A stretch of 64,000 nucleotides of DNA, from NCBI RefSeq assembly GCF_011355085.1, contig NZ_VXCP01000014.1, positions 124,001 through 188,000 on the forward strand. The letters run 5' to 3'. Source of the stretch: Pseudomonas akapageensis. Lineage in GTDB: Bacteria > Pseudomonadota > Gammaproteobacteria > Pseudomonadales > Pseudomonadaceae. Positions 30,097 to 41,923 of this stretch are shown piece after piece; positions within the stretch are counted from its first letter, which is position 1; each line of letters starts with the position of its first letter. Made by a program: the position numbers and the translations under genes. The notes below the pieces were generated by a model that saw nothing but the letters and a program-made list of their open reading frames with translations, ran no database searches and had not been told where the DNA came from.

Positions 30097-30655
30097 ACTG
30101 TCCTCTTACGTTGGACAGCAAGTTGATCTTGCTGTCTTTCAAATATGCTTTCATGCCTACGCCCGTCGACCATCCGCCACCGCCTTCGATTCTAACGGCT
30201 TGCTGGGTCTGAGCAAATTCCTGCTGCGGGAATACGGTCATGCGTGAACTGGTGATAATGGTCGCACGGTTCTTCTGGTCGGTACGGGCAACGCGTACCG
30301 AATCGATCAGCTCGACCTCGGTACCGTCCGGGTTGACCTCGCCGCGTTCGCTCTGCACGTGCCAGGGATAGGCCGTGCCGCGGTACATCTGCAGGTCGGG
30401 CTTGGTCAGCAGGGTGACCTGGCTGGCCATCAAGTGCTCGACCTTGTCGGCGGTCATCTCGTACTGAAGCTTGCCGTCAGGCAGGAACTGAACGCTATGG
30501 GCGTTGATTGCATAGTAATCGATTGCGTTTTCGTCGACGCTGGCCACCGGCTGCTCGAGAAAGCGCTCCGGGCTGATGTTCCAGTAGCCGACGGCTGCCA
30601 GCAGCGTGGCAATCACGCTGAACAGGGCAATGTTACGGATCTTTTTACTGAACAT
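30083..30655 (-). CDS. lptC: LPS export protein LptC
   Basis: A bitopic inner-membrane protein linking LptB2FG to LptA. The 190-residue product has one N-terminal helix (IALFSVIATLLAAVGYW) and a periplasmic jellyroll with AINAHSVQFLPDGKLQYEMTA and LLSNVRGQYEAR at the end. It overlaps lptA and follows kdsC by eight bases. Confidence 0.94.
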   Translation of the reverse strand: MFSKKIRNIALFSVIATLLAAVGYWNISPERFLEQPVASVDENAIDYYAINAHSVQFLPDGKLQYEMTADKVEHLMASQVTLLTKPDLQMYRGTAYPWHVQSERGEVNPDGTEVELIDSVRVARTDQKNRATIITSSRMTVFPQQEFAQTQQAVRIEGGGGWSTGVGMKAYLKDSKINLLSNVRGQYEAR

Positions 30656-30663
30656 GTATCGCT

Positions 30664-31188
30664 CTACAAATAATGGGCATTGGCCGCGTCGAGGTTGCCC
30701 TGGGCTTGCAGGATGAGTTCGCAGAACTCTCTGGCGGCGCCTTCGCCTCCGCGTGCCAGGGTAACGCCATGGGCGTGCTCGCGCACGAAGCTGGCGGCAT
30801 TGGCTACGGCCATGCCCAGGCCGACGCGGCGGATCACCGGCAGGTCGGGCAGGTCGTCGCCCAGATAGGCAACTTGTTCATAGCTTAGGTTGAGTTGGCC
30901 GAGAAGCTCGTCCAGTACGACCAATTTATCTTCACGGCCCTGATAAAGGTGCGGGATGCCCAGGTTCTTTGCCCGCCGCTCGACCACGGGGGTCTTGCGC
31001 CCGCTGATGATCGCAGTGGTCACGCCGCTGGCCATCAGCATCTTGATGCCTTGGCCGTCCAGGGTGTTGAAGGTCTTGAATTCGCTGCCATCTTCAAGGA
31101 AGTACAGGCGGCCGTCGGTCAGGACGCCATCGACATCGAAAACAGCCAGCTTGATGTTCTTGCCACGTTGCAACAGATCGTTACTCAT
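30664..31188 (-). CDS. kdsC: 3-deoxy-D-manno-octulosonate-8-phosphate phosphatase
   Basis: A HAD-family phosphatase (174 residues) that removes phosphate from Kdo-8-phosphate to give Kdo for inner-core LPS. The HAD nucleophile motif is DVDGVLTDG (about residues 18-26); motif II TAIISGRKT and motif IV YLGDDLPDLPVI follow. It lacks a cap domain, as KdsC enzymes do. Its start overlaps the kdsD stop by one base. Confidence 0.96.
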   Translation of the reverse strand: MSNDLLQRGKNIKLAVFDVDGVLTDGRLYFLEDGSEFKTFNTLDGQGIKMLMASGVTTAIISGRKTPVVERRAKNLGIPHLYQGREDKLVVLDELLGQLNLSYEQVAYLGDDLPDLPVIRRVGLGMAVANAASFVREHAHGVTLARGGEGAAREFCELILQAQGNLDAANAHYL

Positions 31189-32162
31189 TACATGACTCCC
31201 GCACGCAGCAGGTCGTGCATGTTCAGGGCACCGACCGGGTGGTCTTGCTTGTCGACCACCACCAGCGCGTTGATCTTGTGGTCTTCCATGATTTTCAGGG
31301 CTTCGGCGGCAAGCATGTCGGCGCGTGCGGTCTTGCCGTGGGGTGTCATGACGTCTTCGATTTTTGCCGTGTGAAGGTCGATGCTGCGATCCAGGGTGCG
31401 GCGCAGATCACCGTCGGTAAAGATCCCGGCCAGGCGACCATCGGCTTCGACGATAACCGTCATGCCAAGGCCCTTGCGGGTCATTTCCATCAGTGCTTCC
31501 TTGAGCAGGGTGCCGCGCTGCACGCGGGGCAGCTCGTCGCCGGCGTGCATGACGTTTTCCACTTTCAGCAACAGTCGGCGACCCAGTGCTCCGCCGGGGT
31601 GGGAAAAGGCAAAGTCTTCGGCGGTGAAGCCCCGCGCTTCGAGCAGGGCAATGGCCAGGGCATCGCCCAGTACCAGGGCTGCGGTGGTCGAAGAAGTCGG
31701 GGCCAGGTTGAGTGGGCAGGCTTCCTGGGCGACGCGTGCGTCGAGGTTGACTTCGGCCGCCTTGGCCAGCGGGGAATCCGGGTTGCCGGTCATGCTGATG
31801 AGCTTGATGCCCAGGCGCTTGATCAGCGGCAGCAGGGTGACGATTTCCGAGGTCGAGCCGGAATTGGACAGGGCCAGGATGATGTCATCGCGGGTGATCA
31901 TGCCCATGTCGCCATGGCTGGCTTCGGCCGGATGCACGAAAAAAGCCGTGGTGCCGGTGCTGGCCAGAGTTGCGGCAATCTTGTTGCCGATGTGCCCTGA
32001 CTTGCCCATGCCGACCACGACGACGCGGCCCTTGCAGGCCAGGATCATCTCGCAGGCGCGGACGAAATCGGCGTCGATATGGGCCAGCAAACCTTCTACA
32101 GCCTCGATTTCGAAGCGAATGGTGCGCTGTGCGGATTGGATCAGGTCGCTGGATTGGCTCAT
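31188..32162 (-). CDS. kdsD: Arabinose-5-phosphate isomerase KdsD
   Basis: Converts ribulose-5-phosphate to arabinose-5-phosphate, the first step toward Kdo. The 324-residue protein has an SIS domain (VVVGMGKSGHIGNKIAATLAS, ALSNSGSTSEI) and two CBS domains at the C-terminus (about residues 205-320). The start at 32162 (MSQSSDLIQSAQ) is favoured on family grounds over the 35-codon upstream extension. It is the first gene of the minus-strand kdsD-kdsC-lptCAB operon and divergent from mlaF. Confidence 0.95.
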   Translation of the reverse strand: MSQSSDLIQSAQRTIRFEIEAVEGLLAHIDADFVRACEMILACKGRVVVVGMGKSGHIGNKIAATLASTGTTAFFVHPAEASHGDMGMITRDDIILALSNSGSTSEIVTLLPLIKRLGIKLISMTGNPDSPLAKAAEVNLDARVAQEACPLNLAPTSSTTAALVLGDALAIALLEARGFTAEDFAFSHPGGALGRRLLLKVENVMHAGDELPRVQRGTLLKEALMEMTRKGLGMTVIVEADGRLAGIFTDGDLRRTLDRSIDLHTAKIEDVMTPHGKTARADMLAAEALKIMEDHKINALVVVDKQDHPVGALNMHDLLRAGVM

Positions 32163-32393
32163 GTCGGGAATCGGATTGCCTGATGAAAAGCCGGGGATTA
32201 TAGCCGCATTGATGGAAAGCCTCACGCGCGATTGTCGTTCGAACCTGTACTGACGCTGAACAAGCATGCCAATGCCCTTGGGGCGCCAGTGTCAGCAGTG
32301 ATATAGTTCGCCGCCAGTTCGGCCCGTCCAGAACGCGTGTCTCCACGAAGGAGGCAGACGTCAGATTGAAAGGCTGCATCGCAAGGAGTTTAG

Positions 32394-33203
32394 ATGAGTG
32401 CCGAAAACGCCTACGCGGTCGAGTTGAAGGGTGTGTCCTTCAAACGCGGTACGCGCAGCATCTTCAATAATGTCGATATACGTATCCCACGCGGCAAGGT
32501 CACCGGCATCATGGGGCCTTCCGGTTGCGGCAAGACTACGCTGCTGCGCCTGATGGGCGCACAGTTGCGCCCCAGCAGTGGCGAAGTCTGGGTGGCCGGG
32601 CAAAACCTGCCCCAACTGTCGCGCAGCGATCTTTTCGACGCCCGCAAGCAGATGGGCGTGCTGTTCCAGAGTGGTGCGTTGTTCACCGACCTGGACGTCT
32701 TCGAAAACGTCGCGTTTCCGCTGCGGGTGCATACCCAGTTGCCGGAAGAAATGATCCGCGACATCGTCCTCATGAAACTGCAGGCCGTAGGGTTGCGCGG
32801 TGCCATCGAGCTGATGCCCGACGAATTGTCCGGTGGCATGAAGCGGAGGGTGGCCCTGGCGCGCGCTATCGCCCTGGATCCACAAATCCTGATGTACGAC
32901 GAGCCCTTCGTGGGGCAGGACCCGATCGCCATGGGCGTGTTGGTGCGCCTGATCCGCTTGCTCAACGATGCCCTGGGCATCACCAGTATCGTGGTTTCCC
33001 ATGATCTGGCCGAAACCGCCAGCATTGCCGACTACATCTATGTCGTTGGTGATGGTCAGGTATTGGGGCAGGGTACGCCGGATGAACTGATGGACTCCGA
33101 CAACCCGCGAATTCGTCAATTCATGAAAGGTGATCCGGACGGTCCGGTGCCGTTCCACTTTCCAGCGCCTGATTACCGCGCCGATCTTCTGGGGAAGCGC
33201 TGA
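32394..33203 (+). CDS. mlaF: Phospholipid transport ATPase MlaF (Ttg2A)
   Basis: The ATPase of the MlaFEDB complex, which keeps the outer membrane asymmetric by moving phospholipids. The 269-residue protein has Walker [10 protein letters not shown], the unusual signature [10 protein letters not shown] and Walker [14 protein letters not shown], plus the C-terminal extension typical of MlaF. AAGGAG precedes the ATG by seven bases. In Pseudomonas the operon was first called ttg2 for toluene tolerance. Its stop region touches the mlaE start. Confidence 0.96.
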   Translation: MSAENAYAVELKGVSFKRGTRSIFNNVDIRIPRGKVTGIMGPSGCGKTTLLRLMGAQLRPSSGEVWVAGQNLPQLSRSDLFDARKQMGVLFQSGALFTDLDVFENVAFPLRVHTQLPEEMIRDIVLMKLQAVGLRGAIELMPDELSGGMKRRVALARAIALDPQILMYDEPFVGQDPIAMGVLVRLIRLLNDALGITSIVVSHDLAETASIADYIYVVGDGQVLGQGTPDELMDSDNPRIRQFMKGDPDGPVPFHFPAPDYRADLLGKR

Positions 33204-34000
33204 TGCGCAGAAAATCTTTACTGGAACGTATTCGCCTGTTTGGCCGCTCGGCCATTGACGTATTGGCGGTGCTTGGTCGCTCCAGCCTGTTCCTTGTCCA
33301 TGCAATGGTTGGGCGCGGGGGTATTGGTGGCGGCTTTCAATTGCTGGTCAAGCAACTGTATTCGATCGGGGTGATGTCCCTGGCCATTATCATCGTGTCC
33401 GGTATCTTTATCGGCATGGTGTTGTCGCTGCAAGGGTTCAATATTCTCGCTAAGTACGGTTCCGAACAGGCCGTCGGGCAGATGATTGCCCTGACCCTGT
33501 TGCGCGAACTGGGGCCGGTTGTGACGGCGCTGCTGTTCGCCGGCCGTGCAGGTTCTGCGCTGACCGCCGAAATCGGTAACATGAAATCCACCGAGCAATT
33601 GTCGAGCCTGGAAATGATCGGCGTCGATCCGCTCAAGTACATTGTCGCCCCGCGCCTGTGGGCTGGATTCATTTCCCTGCCGTTGCTGGCGATGATTTTC
33701 AGCGTGGTCGGTATCTGGGGCGGATCCTGGGTCGCAGTCGACTGGCTGGGTGTCTACGAGGGCTCATTCTGGTCGAACATGCAGAACAGTGTTTCGTTTG
33801 TCGATGATGTGCTCAATGGCGTGGTCAAGAGTGTGGTATTTGCTTTTGTCGTCACGTGGATTGCCGTATTCCAAGGGTATGACTGCGAACCGACTTCGGA
33901 AGGGATCAGTCGTGCTACTACCAAGACCGTGGTATATGCCTCATTGGCAGTGCTGGGTCTGGACTTTATTCTGACCGCCTTGATGTTTGGAGATTTCTGA
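33203..34000 (+). CDS. mlaE: Phospholipid transport permease MlaE
   Basis: A 265-residue inner-membrane permease of the Mla complex with about six hydrophobic helices. Family landmarks are [39 protein letters not shown] and [17 protein letters not shown]. It shares one base with mlaF at its start and one with mlaD at its end, so the operon is tightly coupled. Confidence 0.96.
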   Translation: MRRKSLLERIRLFGRSAIDVLAVLGRSSLFLVHAMVGRGGIGGGFQLLVKQLYSIGVMSLAIIIVSGIFIGMVLSLQGFNILAKYGSEQAVGQMIALTLLRELGPVVTALLFAGRAGSALTAEIGNMKSTEQLSSLEMIGVDPLKYIVAPRLWAGFISLPLLAMIFSVVGIWGGSWVAVDWLGVYEGSFWSNMQNSVSFVDDVLNGVVKSVVFAFVVTWIAVFQGYDCEPTSEGISRATTKTVVYASLAVLGLDFILTALMFGDF

Positions 34001-34467
34001 TGCAAAACCGCACCCTGGAAATCGGTGTCGGCCTGTTCCTCCTGGCCGGGATACTGGCGTTGATCCTGCTGGCCCTGCGCGTCAGTGGCCTGTCTGCCAG
34101 CCCGAGCAGCGATACCTATAAACTTTATGCTTATTTCGACAATATCGCCGGTTTGACGGTCAGAGCTAAAGTGACCATGGCCGGTGTGACCATCGGCAAG
34201 GTCACGGCAATCGATCTGGACCGCGACACGTTCACAGGCAGAGTGACCCTGCAACTGGAAAAACGCGTGGATAATCTCCCTGTGGACTCCACCGCGTCTA
34301 TCCTCACCGCTGGGCTGCTGGGCGAGAAGTACATCGGCATCAGCGTGGGGGGCGAGGAAGCCCTGCTCAAGGATGGTGGAACCATCCATGACACCCAGTC
34401 GTCGCTCGTGCTCGAGGACCTGATCGGTAAATTCCTGCTCAATACCGTTAGCAAAGAAGCTAAATGA
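34000..34467 (+). CDS. mlaD: MCE-domain lipid-binding protein MlaD
   Basis: A bitopic protein with one N-terminal helix (IGVGLFLLAGILALILLAL) and one MCE domain (about residues 40-120: YAYFDNIAGLTVRAKVTMAGVTIGKV, LLGEKYIGISVGG). It forms the hexameric periplasmic ring of the Mla importer. The 155-residue length is normal. The stop overlaps a possible mlaC ATG (ATGA). Confidence 0.95.
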   Translation: MQNRTLEIGVGLFLLAGILALILLALRVSGLSASPSSDTYKLYAYFDNIAGLTVRAKVTMAGVTIGKVTAIDLDRDTFTGRVTLQLEKRVDNLPVDSTASILTAGLLGEKYIGISVGGEEALLKDGGTIHDTQSSLVLEDLIGKFLLNTVSKEAK

Positions 34468-34478
34468 GGAGTTTTTTC

Positions 34479-35126
34479 ATGATGTCTATTCTGCGACGTG
34501 GCCTGTTGGTGCTGCTGGCGTGCCTACCGATGCTGGCCAATGCTGTCGCCGCGCCTTCGGCACACGATATAGTCCAGGACACCACCAATCGCTTGCTGGC
34601 TGATTTGGCAGCCAACAAGGAAAAGTACAAGCAGAGTCCGAATGACTTTTACAATGCGTTGAACGGTATTGTCGGCCCGGTCATCGATGCCGACGGTATT
34701 TCGCGCAGCATCATGACTGTGAAGTACTCGAAAAAAGCCACCCCGGAGCAAATGACGCGCTTCCAGGAGAACTTCAAGCGCAGCCTGATGCAGTTCTACG
34801 GCAATGCCTTGCTCGAATACAACAACCAGGGCATCACCGTCGGCCCGGCCAAGGATGAAAGCGGCACTCGCACCAGCGTCGACATGCAGGTCAAGGGCAG
34901 CAGCGGCTCCATCTATCCGGTCACCTACACCATGGAGAAGCTGAACGGCGAGTGGAAGGTGCGTAACGTGATCATCAACGGCATCAACATCGGCAAGCTG
35001 TTCCGTGATCAGTTCGCTGACGCCATGCAGCGTAATGGCAACGATCTGGACAAGACCATCAATGGCTGGGCGGGTGAAGTGGCCAAGGCCAAGGAAGCCG
35101 CCAAAAAAGAGGAAACCCAGCAATGA
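34479..35126 (+). CDS. mlaC: Periplasmic phospholipid shuttle MlaC
   Basis: A soluble periplasmic carrier between MlaA-OmpC and MlaFEDB. The ~215-residue precursor has a signal peptide (LLVLLACLPMLANAVAA) and a Ttg2D/MlaC domain (YFNALNGIV-like YNALNGIVGPVIDADGIS; FKRSLMQFYGNALLEY; GEWKVRNVIINGINIG). The ATG at 34479 is preferred since GAGGAG lies seven bases before it; the upstream ATG at 34464 overlaps the mlaD stop and has no such site. An AAKKEET-rich tail ends the protein. Confidence 0.93.
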   Translation: MMSILRRGLLVLLACLPMLANAVAAPSAHDIVQDTTNRLLADLAANKEKYKQSPNDFYNALNGIVGPVIDADGISRSIMTVKYSKKATPEQMTRFQENFKRSLMQFYGNALLEYNNQGITVGPAKDESGTRTSVDMQVKGSSGSIYPVTYTMEKLNGEWKVRNVIINGINIGKLFRDQFADAMQRNGNDLDKTINGWAGEVAKAKEAAKKEETQQ

Positions 35127-35428
35127 GTGAGGCTGCTGTCAGCCTCGGCTCTGCGGGTGAGCTGAACCTGTCTGGAGTACTCGACTTTCGTTCCGGGCCA
35201 GCCCTGCGCAAGGAGGGTCAGGCCCTGATCAAGGGTTGGAGTGGTCCGAGCCTGGTGGTCGACTGCTCGGCGGTAGGGAAGTCCAGCAGCGTTGGTCTGT
35301 CGTTGCTGCTGGCTTTTATGCGCGATGCGAAAGCCGCAGGCAAGTCATTGAAAATCAGAGCCTTGACCGACGACATGCGCGAAATCGCCGAAGTCTACGG
35401 CGTTGTCGAGCTGCTTGAGGCAGGTTGA
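35123..35428 (+). CDS. mlaB: STAS-domain protein MlaB
   Basis: A 101-residue cytoplasmic STAS domain that binds MlaF and is needed for its activity. Recognised by GELNLSGVLDFRSGPALRKEG, VVDCSAVGKSSSVGLSLLL and GKSLKIRALTDDMREIAEVYGV. It overlaps the mlaC stop by four bases and ends the operon; a hairpin terminator follows. Confidence 0.92.
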   Translation: MSEAAVSLGSAGELNLSGVLDFRSGPALRKEGQALIKGWSGPSLVVDCSAVGKSSSVGLSLLLAFMRDAKAAGKSLKIRALTDDMREIAEVYGVVELLEAG

Positions 35429-35443
35429 GTTGCTAAGGTGAAG

Positions 35444-35500
35444 AAAGCCCCCTCCGTCAGAGTCCTCAAATCCGGGGTTCGCAGGCGGGGGGCTTTTTTT
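35444..35500 (+). terminator. Terminator after mlaFEDCB
   Basis: AAAGCCCCC pairs with GGGGGCTTT across a loop of about 39 bases, which can form a weaker inner pairing, followed by seven T. It lies 16 bases after the mlaB stop and before ibaG. Confidence 0.8.
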
Positions 35501-35546
35501 GTATGATGGCCGACCCGCGCGCGTAGGGCGCCGATTGAGGTTAAGC

Positions 35547-37087
<1,541 letters not shown>

Positions 37088-37197
37088 TTTTTCCGTGGTG
37101 GGCGCAGGGACGCGCTACTAGCTGGACTGATTTGATTCGCCTCGAACCTGCTGGCTGGGTTCGATGAGCAGTATCCTGATAAGGACCGACGTTTCCC

Positions 37198-37833
37198 ATG
37201 TTGACCATCGCACTGTCCAAGGGCCGTATTCTCGACGATACCCTGCCGTTACTGGCGGAAGCGGGCATCGTACCGACCGAGAACCCGGATAAAAGCCGCA
37301 AGCTGATCATCCCCACCACACAGGCCGATGTGCGCCTGCTCATCGTGCGTGCTACAGACGTGCCGACCTATGTCGAGCATGGCGCTGCCGACCTTGGCGT
37401 CGCCGGTAAAGACGTGCTGATGGAATATGGTGGCCAGGGACTGTATGAGCCACTGGATCTGCAGATTGCCAAGTGCAAGCTGATGACAGCTGGTGCTATC
37501 GGTGTTCCCGAGCCCAAGGGGCGTCTGCGGGTTGCGACCAAATTCGTCAATGTCGCCAAGCGCTACTATGCCGAGCAGGGGCGTCAGGTCGATATCATCA
37601 AGCTGTACGGCTCGATGGAACTGGCCCCGCTGATTGGCCTGGCCGACAAGATCATCGACGTGGTCGACACCGGCAACACCTTGCGCGCCAATGGCCTGGA
37701 ACCCCAGGAAATGATCGCGACCATCAGCTCTCGCCTGGTGGTCAACAAGGCTTCGATGAAAATGCAACACGCCCGCATCCAGTCGTTGATCGACACCCTG
37801 CGCAAGGCAGTGGAGTCACGACACCGCGGCTGA
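37198..37833 (+). CDS. hisG: ATP phosphoribosyltransferase, short form
   Basis: The first step of histidine synthesis: ATP plus PRPP to phosphoribosyl-ATP. At 211 residues this is the short HisG, lacking the C-terminal regulatory domain, so a HisZ subunit encoded elsewhere is expected for activity and feedback control. The motifs [33 protein letters not shown] and [14 protein letters not shown] are present. It lies 110 bases after murA. Confidence 0.95.
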   Translation: MLTIALSKGRILDDTLPLLAEAGIVPTENPDKSRKLIIPTTQADVRLLIVRATDVPTYVEHGAADLGVAGKDVLMEYGGQGLYEPLDLQIAKCKLMTAGAIGVPEPKGRLRVATKFVNVAKRYYAEQGRQVDIIKLYGSMELAPLIGLADKIIDVVDTGNTLRANGLEPQEMIATISSRLVVNKASMKMQHARIQSLIDTLRKAVESRHRG

Positions 37834-38130
37834 CTTCAATGCGCGACCTTGAGTCGCGCCCGTCTATCCGTGTCATAGCCAAATTTCTCAGGTGCCCGCG
37901 CGGATCGACTGTTAGTGTAGGGCGCCTCGACATCTGTTTACTGGCTCGCGCGAGCCCTTCGGGTTGCGCCTGACCGCAGGCCATGCGGCGTTGCAGCCCT
38001 TGCCAATGGGATGACCATTGGCTGCGGACTGCGCCTTGCCTGGCCTGCGCTCAAGCACAACGCAAGCCAGGAAACAGATGACGAAGCGCCCTGGGTACCT
38101 GAGTTTCCGCCAATTATTGAGGCCCTCGCT
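37834..38130. other. Non-coding gap between hisG and hisD
   Basis: About 297 bases with no supported gene. A GCGCGAC...GTCGCGC hairpin begins near 37841 but has no T run, so it is not a standard terminator. The frame open upstream of hisD through this region has no family residues. Confidence 0.5.
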
Positions 38131-39456
38131 ATGACAACGTCCACCGCAATTCGCCGACTCAATGCTGCTGACCCGGATTTCGCACATCATCTGGATCATC
38201 TGCTGAGCTGGGAAAGTGTGTCCGACGATTCGGTCAACCAGCGGGTGCTCGATATCATCAAGGCTGTGCGCGAGCGCGGCGATGCGGCGCTGGTGGAGTT
38301 CACCCAGCGTTTCGACGGGCTGGAGGTTGCCTCCATGGCTGACCTGATCCTGCCACGCGAGCGTCTGGAACAAGCACTCACCCGGATCACCCCGGCCCAG
38401 CGCGAGGCTCTGGAAAAGGCTGCGGCGCGGGTGCGCAGCTATCACGAGAAACAGAAACAGGACTCCTGGAGCTATACCGAGGCCGACGGCACGGTACTGG
38501 GCCAGAAAGTCACGCCACTGGACCGTGCCGGCCTCTATGTGCCGGGCGGCAAGGCTTCCTATCCGTCGTCGGTGTTGATGAACGCCATCCCGGCCAAGGT
38601 TGCCGGCGTGGCCGAAGTGGTCATGGTCGTGCCGACCCCGCGCGGCGAAATCAATGAACTGGTCCTGGCTGCTGCCTGCATCGCCGGTGTCGATCGGGTA
38701 TTCACCATCGGCGGCGCCCAGGCCGTTGCGGCGTTGGCCTATGGCACCGAGAGCGTGCCGCAGGTGGACAAGGTGGTCGGTCCGGGCAACATCTACGTGG
38801 CCACGGCCAAGCGCCACGTGTTCGGCCAGGTCGGTATCGACATGATCGCCGGACCCTCCGAGATTCTCGTGGTGTGCGACGGTCTGACCGATCCGGACTG
38901 GATCGCCATGGACCTGTTCTCCCAGGCCGAACACGATGAAGATGCCCAGGCCATTCTGGTCAGCCCTGATGCCGCCTTCCTCGACAAGGTTGCGGCGAGC
39001 ATTGCCAAGTTGCTGCCGACCATGGACCGCGCCGAGATCATCAATACCTCGATCAACGGCCGTGGTGCCCTGATCCAGGTGCGTGACATGCAGCAGGCGA
39101 TGGAAGTGGCCAACCGGATTGCGCCCGAGCACCTGGAGTTGTCGGTCGCCGACCCGCAAGCCTGGCTGCCGCACATTCGCCACGCCGGCGCAATCTTCAT
39201 GGGGCGTCACACCTCCGAAGCGCTGGGCGACTACTGCGCAGGCCCCAACCACGTCCTGCCGACCTCCGGCACCGCGCGTTTTTCATCGCCGTTGGGGGTT
39301 TATGACTTCCAGAAGCGGTCGTCGATCATTTTCTGCTCCGAGCAGGGCGCGTCCGAACTGGGCAAGACCGCTTCGGTGCTGGCGCGTGGCGAATCGCTGA
39401 GCGCGCACGCCCGCAGCGCCGAATATCGAATCATTGCCGACGAGAAGGGGGAGTAA
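38131..39456 (+). CDS. hisD: Histidinol dehydrogenase
   Basis: A zinc enzyme making L-histidine from L-histidinol in two NAD-dependent oxidations. The 441-residue product shows [50 protein letters not shown], the zinc ligands around SQAEHDE, and the catalytic pair in [10 protein letters not shown]. The ATG at 38131 gives the family N-terminus; a 40-codon upstream extension is not family-like. It is two bases before hisC. Confidence 0.97.
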   Translation: MTTSTAIRRLNAADPDFAHHLDHLLSWESVSDDSVNQRVLDIIKAVRERGDAALVEFTQRFDGLEVASMADLILPRERLEQALTRITPAQREALEKAAARVRSYHEKQKQDSWSYTEADGTVLGQKVTPLDRAGLYVPGGKASYPSSVLMNAIPAKVAGVAEVVMVVPTPRGEINELVLAAACIAGVDRVFTIGGAQAVAALAYGTESVPQVDKVVGPGNIYVATAKRHVFGQVGIDMIAGPSEILVVCDGLTDPDWIAMDLFSQAEHDEDAQAILVSPDAAFLDKVAASIAKLLPTMDRAEIINTSINGRGALIQVRDMQQAMEVANRIAPEHLELSVADPQAWLPHIRHAGAIFMGRHTSEALGDYCAGPNHVLPTSGTARFSSPLGVYDFQKRSSIIFCSEQGASELGKTASVLARGESLSAHARSAEYRIIADEKGE

Positions 39457-39458
39457 GC

Positions 39459-40502
39459 ATGAGCAAGTTCTGGAGCCCTTTCGTCAAGAATCTGGTGCCC
39501 TACGTGCCGGGCGAGCAGCCGAAAATGGCCAAATTGGTCAAGCTCAATACCAACGAAAATCCCTACGGTCCTTCGCCCAAGGCCCTGGAGGCCATGCGCG
39601 CCGAGCTGAGCGATAACCTGCGCCTGTACCCGGACCCCAACAGCGATCGCCTCAAGCAGGCGGTAGCCGATTACTACGGGGTGAAAACCAGCCAGGTATT
39701 CGTCGGCAACGGTTCCGACGAAGTGCTGGCCCACGCTTTCCACGGTTTGTTCCAGCATGGCAAGCCGCTGCTGTTCCCGGATATCAGCTACAGCTTCTAT
39801 CCGGTTTACTGCGGCTTGTATGGCATTCCCTTCGAGGCTGTGCCGCTCGACGATCAGTTCCAGATCCGCGTCGAGGATTACGCGCGCGCCAATGGCGGGA
39901 TCATCTTCCCCAACCCGAACGCACCGACCGGTTGCCTGCTGGCGCTGGACGCGATCGAGCAGATTCTCAAGGGCAGCCCCGACACGGTCGTGGTGGTCGA
40001 TGAGGCCTATATCGATTTCGGCGGGCAGACGGCGATCGGCCTGGTGGATCGCTATCCGAACCTGCTGGTTACCCAAACCTTGTCCAAGTCGCGTTCGCTG
40101 GCCGGCTTGCGGGTTGGCCTGGCCGTCGGTCATCCGGACCTGATCGAGGCGCTGGAGCGTATCAAGAACAGCTTCAACTCCTATCCGATCGACCGGATGG
40201 CGAACGTAGGCGCGGCGGTGGCATTTGAAGATCGTGCTTACTTCGAGCAGACCTGCAAGGCGGTCATCGATAGTCGAGAAAGTCTGGTTGCAGAACTGAA
40301 GCAGCGTGGTTTTGAAGTCCTGCCATCGGCAGCCAACTTCATCTTCGCCCGTCATCCGCAACAGGATGCGGCAGTGCTGGCAGCGCGTTTGCGTGAGCAG
40401 GGCGTGATCGTACGGCACTTCAAGCAGGAGCGGATTGCGCAGTTCCTGCGGATCAGCATCGGAACGCCGGAGCAAAACCAGGCGCTGCTGGACGCTCTGT
40501 AA
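39459..40502 (+). CDS. hisC: Histidinol-phosphate aminotransferase
   Basis: A PLP enzyme of class I/II (347 residues) that converts imidazole-acetol phosphate to histidinol phosphate. Motifs: [43 protein letters not shown] and the PLP-lysine loop [14 protein letters not shown]. The GGGGGAG ribosome-binding site sits in the end of hisD. It is last in this his block; the following gene is convergent and unrelated. Confidence 0.95.
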   Translation: MSKFWSPFVKNLVPYVPGEQPKMAKLVKLNTNENPYGPSPKALEAMRAELSDNLRLYPDPNSDRLKQAVADYYGVKTSQVFVGNGSDEVLAHAFHGLFQHGKPLLFPDISYSFYPVYCGLYGIPFEAVPLDDQFQIRVEDYARANGGIIFPNPNAPTGCLLALDAIEQILKGSPDTVVVVDEAYIDFGGQTAIGLVDRYPNLLVTQTLSKSRSLAGLRVGLAVGHPDLIEALERIKNSFNSYPIDRMANVGAAVAFEDRAYFEQTCKAVIDSRESLVAELKQRGFEVLPSAANFIFARHPQQDAAVLAARLREQGVIVRHFKQERIAQFLRISIGTPEQNQALLDAL

Positions 40503-40575
40503 GGGTGCTGCGAGCGACCTCCTTGCTCATGTCATGCATGAGCAAGGAGCGCTGTGATATCTATTGCAGCTTTTC

Positions 40576-41379
40576 TTAGTGAGGCTTTTTCGCTAGGAGT
40601 TGCTTCATCGAGACGTTGTCGAAGCGAATTTCGCCGCTGGCGCCGAACAGTTTTACAGTGACACTGTGGGTACTGGGGGATGTTTCAAACACCAACTCCA
40701 AGTTTTCCCAAGTAGAGCTTGTGACCGCAGCACTCCTTGAGCCAACTTGAAGACTTCCCCTTCCGCTATAGGTTTGCTTGGCCTTGCAGGTGAGGACATA
40801 AGTTGATGAAGGGGAGACCTTTACATCCTGCCAGGCATATCCATTGTTGGATGTCATGCATTCCTGATTATCAAATGAAACGACAGCGCCGGTATTGGGT
40901 CTCTCTGCTGTCCAGTGAGCGCCGCCGGGGATTGAAAAATCGCCATTCTTGATCAGCTCCTCAGGTTGTACATCTACGGCTCTTAGCTCTACATCGTCAA
41001 AGCGAATCTCGCCATTGGCTCCGAACAGTTTGACAACTACTTTGCGGGCCTCGGGTGGCGTTTCAAAGCTCAGCGCCAGATTTTCCCAGTTATTGCTTGT
41101 GACATTGACGAATTTGCTCAGGCCGGTTGAGCTGACTTGAAGGCTGCCCCTCCCGCTGTAGGATTGCTTGGCCCTGCAAGTGAGCAGGTAGGTTGCTGAG
41201 GGGACAACTTCGGGATGCTGCCAGGCATTCCCATTGTTGGATGTCATGCATTCCTGATTATCAAACGAAACGACAGCACCGTCATTTGGCCTTTCTGTCC
41301 ACCAATGAGCACCGTTGGGAGTCGAGAAATCACCATTTTTGATCAGGTTATCCGTCTCGACCGCTTTTCCATTTTTCAT
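40576..41379 (-). CDS. Tandem carbohydrate-binding-like protein, two duplicated modules
   Basis: A 267-residue protein of two homologous ~120-residue modules (residues 12-133 and 142-259), each starting LIKNGDFS and ending GEIRFDDV or GEIRFDNV. The spacing and the pattern (NGDF...W..., ...Y.L.C.AK, ...I.FD.V) resemble CBM4/9/22-type jelly-roll carbohydrate-binding domains. That family assignment is inference. No signal peptide or membrane segment is seen. A strong GAGGAGGA site precedes the ATG at 41379. The DNA is AT-richer than its neighbours and the modules share long identical DNA, so the duplication is recent. It is an accessory gene between hisC and algW. Confidence 0.72.
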   Translation of the reverse strand: MKNGKAVETDNLIKNGDFSTPNGAHWWTERPNDGAVVSFDNQECMTSNNGNAWQHPEVVPSATYLLTCRAKQSYSGRGSLQVSSTGLSKFVNVTSNNWENLALSFETPPEARKVVVKLFGANGEIRFDDVELRAVDVQPEELIKNGDFSIPGGAHWTAERPNTGAVVSFDNQECMTSNNGYAWQDVKVSPSSTYVLTCKAKQTYSGRGSLQVGSRSAAVTSSTWENLELVFETSPSTHSVTVKLFGASGEIRFDNVSMKQLLAKKPH

Positions 41380-41560
41380 TCGTGTTCCTCCTCAATATGA
41401 ATGCAGCGCAATGCGCAGGCATTTCAGGAGCAACAACTGCCAGCGCCAAAGCACCATATGAGACGTAGATAGGCGTTACTAGCTATCAGATCTGCTAGGT
41501 CCGGTGGCGCTGGATGCGGTATTCCGTTGCCGTGCGTGGGAACGAATGGTTGAGGTTGCG

Positions 41561-41854
41561 TCAGGTTTTCACGCTTTCGAGCAAAGCCTCAACCAGCGCC
41601 CGCGCTGACCCGACGCTTTGAATCATCGCAAACGCCAGGGCCTTGTCGTTGAGTTCGAGATGTTCGGCAGCATCCCATCCGGTGGCTTCCGCGCAGTTGA
41701 GCAACATGACCGCAGTGACGAGTGCATCTTCGATGGCGATGCCTTTGCGGACGGTGAAGACTGGGCGGTTGTTGCAGTCGAGAGGACCGAAGAGTTTTTC
41801 GACGGTATGGGTGATAGTGCGGTCCTGGGGCGGATCGGGGGTGATTTTAACCAT
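41561..41854 (-). CDS. Small Pseudomonas-type DUF protein (DUF3077/DUF6124-like)
   Basis: A 97-residue soluble protein of unknown function. The start MVKITPDPPQ and the segment FTVRKGIAIEDALVTAVMLLNCAEATGWDAAEHLE resemble short helical proteins that occur in many copies in pseudomonads under these DUF names; I cannot decide between the two families. AGGAG lies seven bases before the ATG. It has no clear operon partner, and an inverted-repeat element begins about 70 bases upstream. Confidence 0.7.
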   Translation of the reverse strand: MVKITPDPPQDRTITHTVEKLFGPLDCNNRPVFTVRKGIAIEDALVTAVMLLNCAEATGWDAAEHLELNDKALAFAMIQSVGSARALVEALLESVKT

Positions 41855-41923
41855 GGTTCAGCTCCTGGAGAAATGGAACTGCCACGACCCGCTGTCAAAC
41901 AGGTTGGGTGGCAGCTGTACGCG

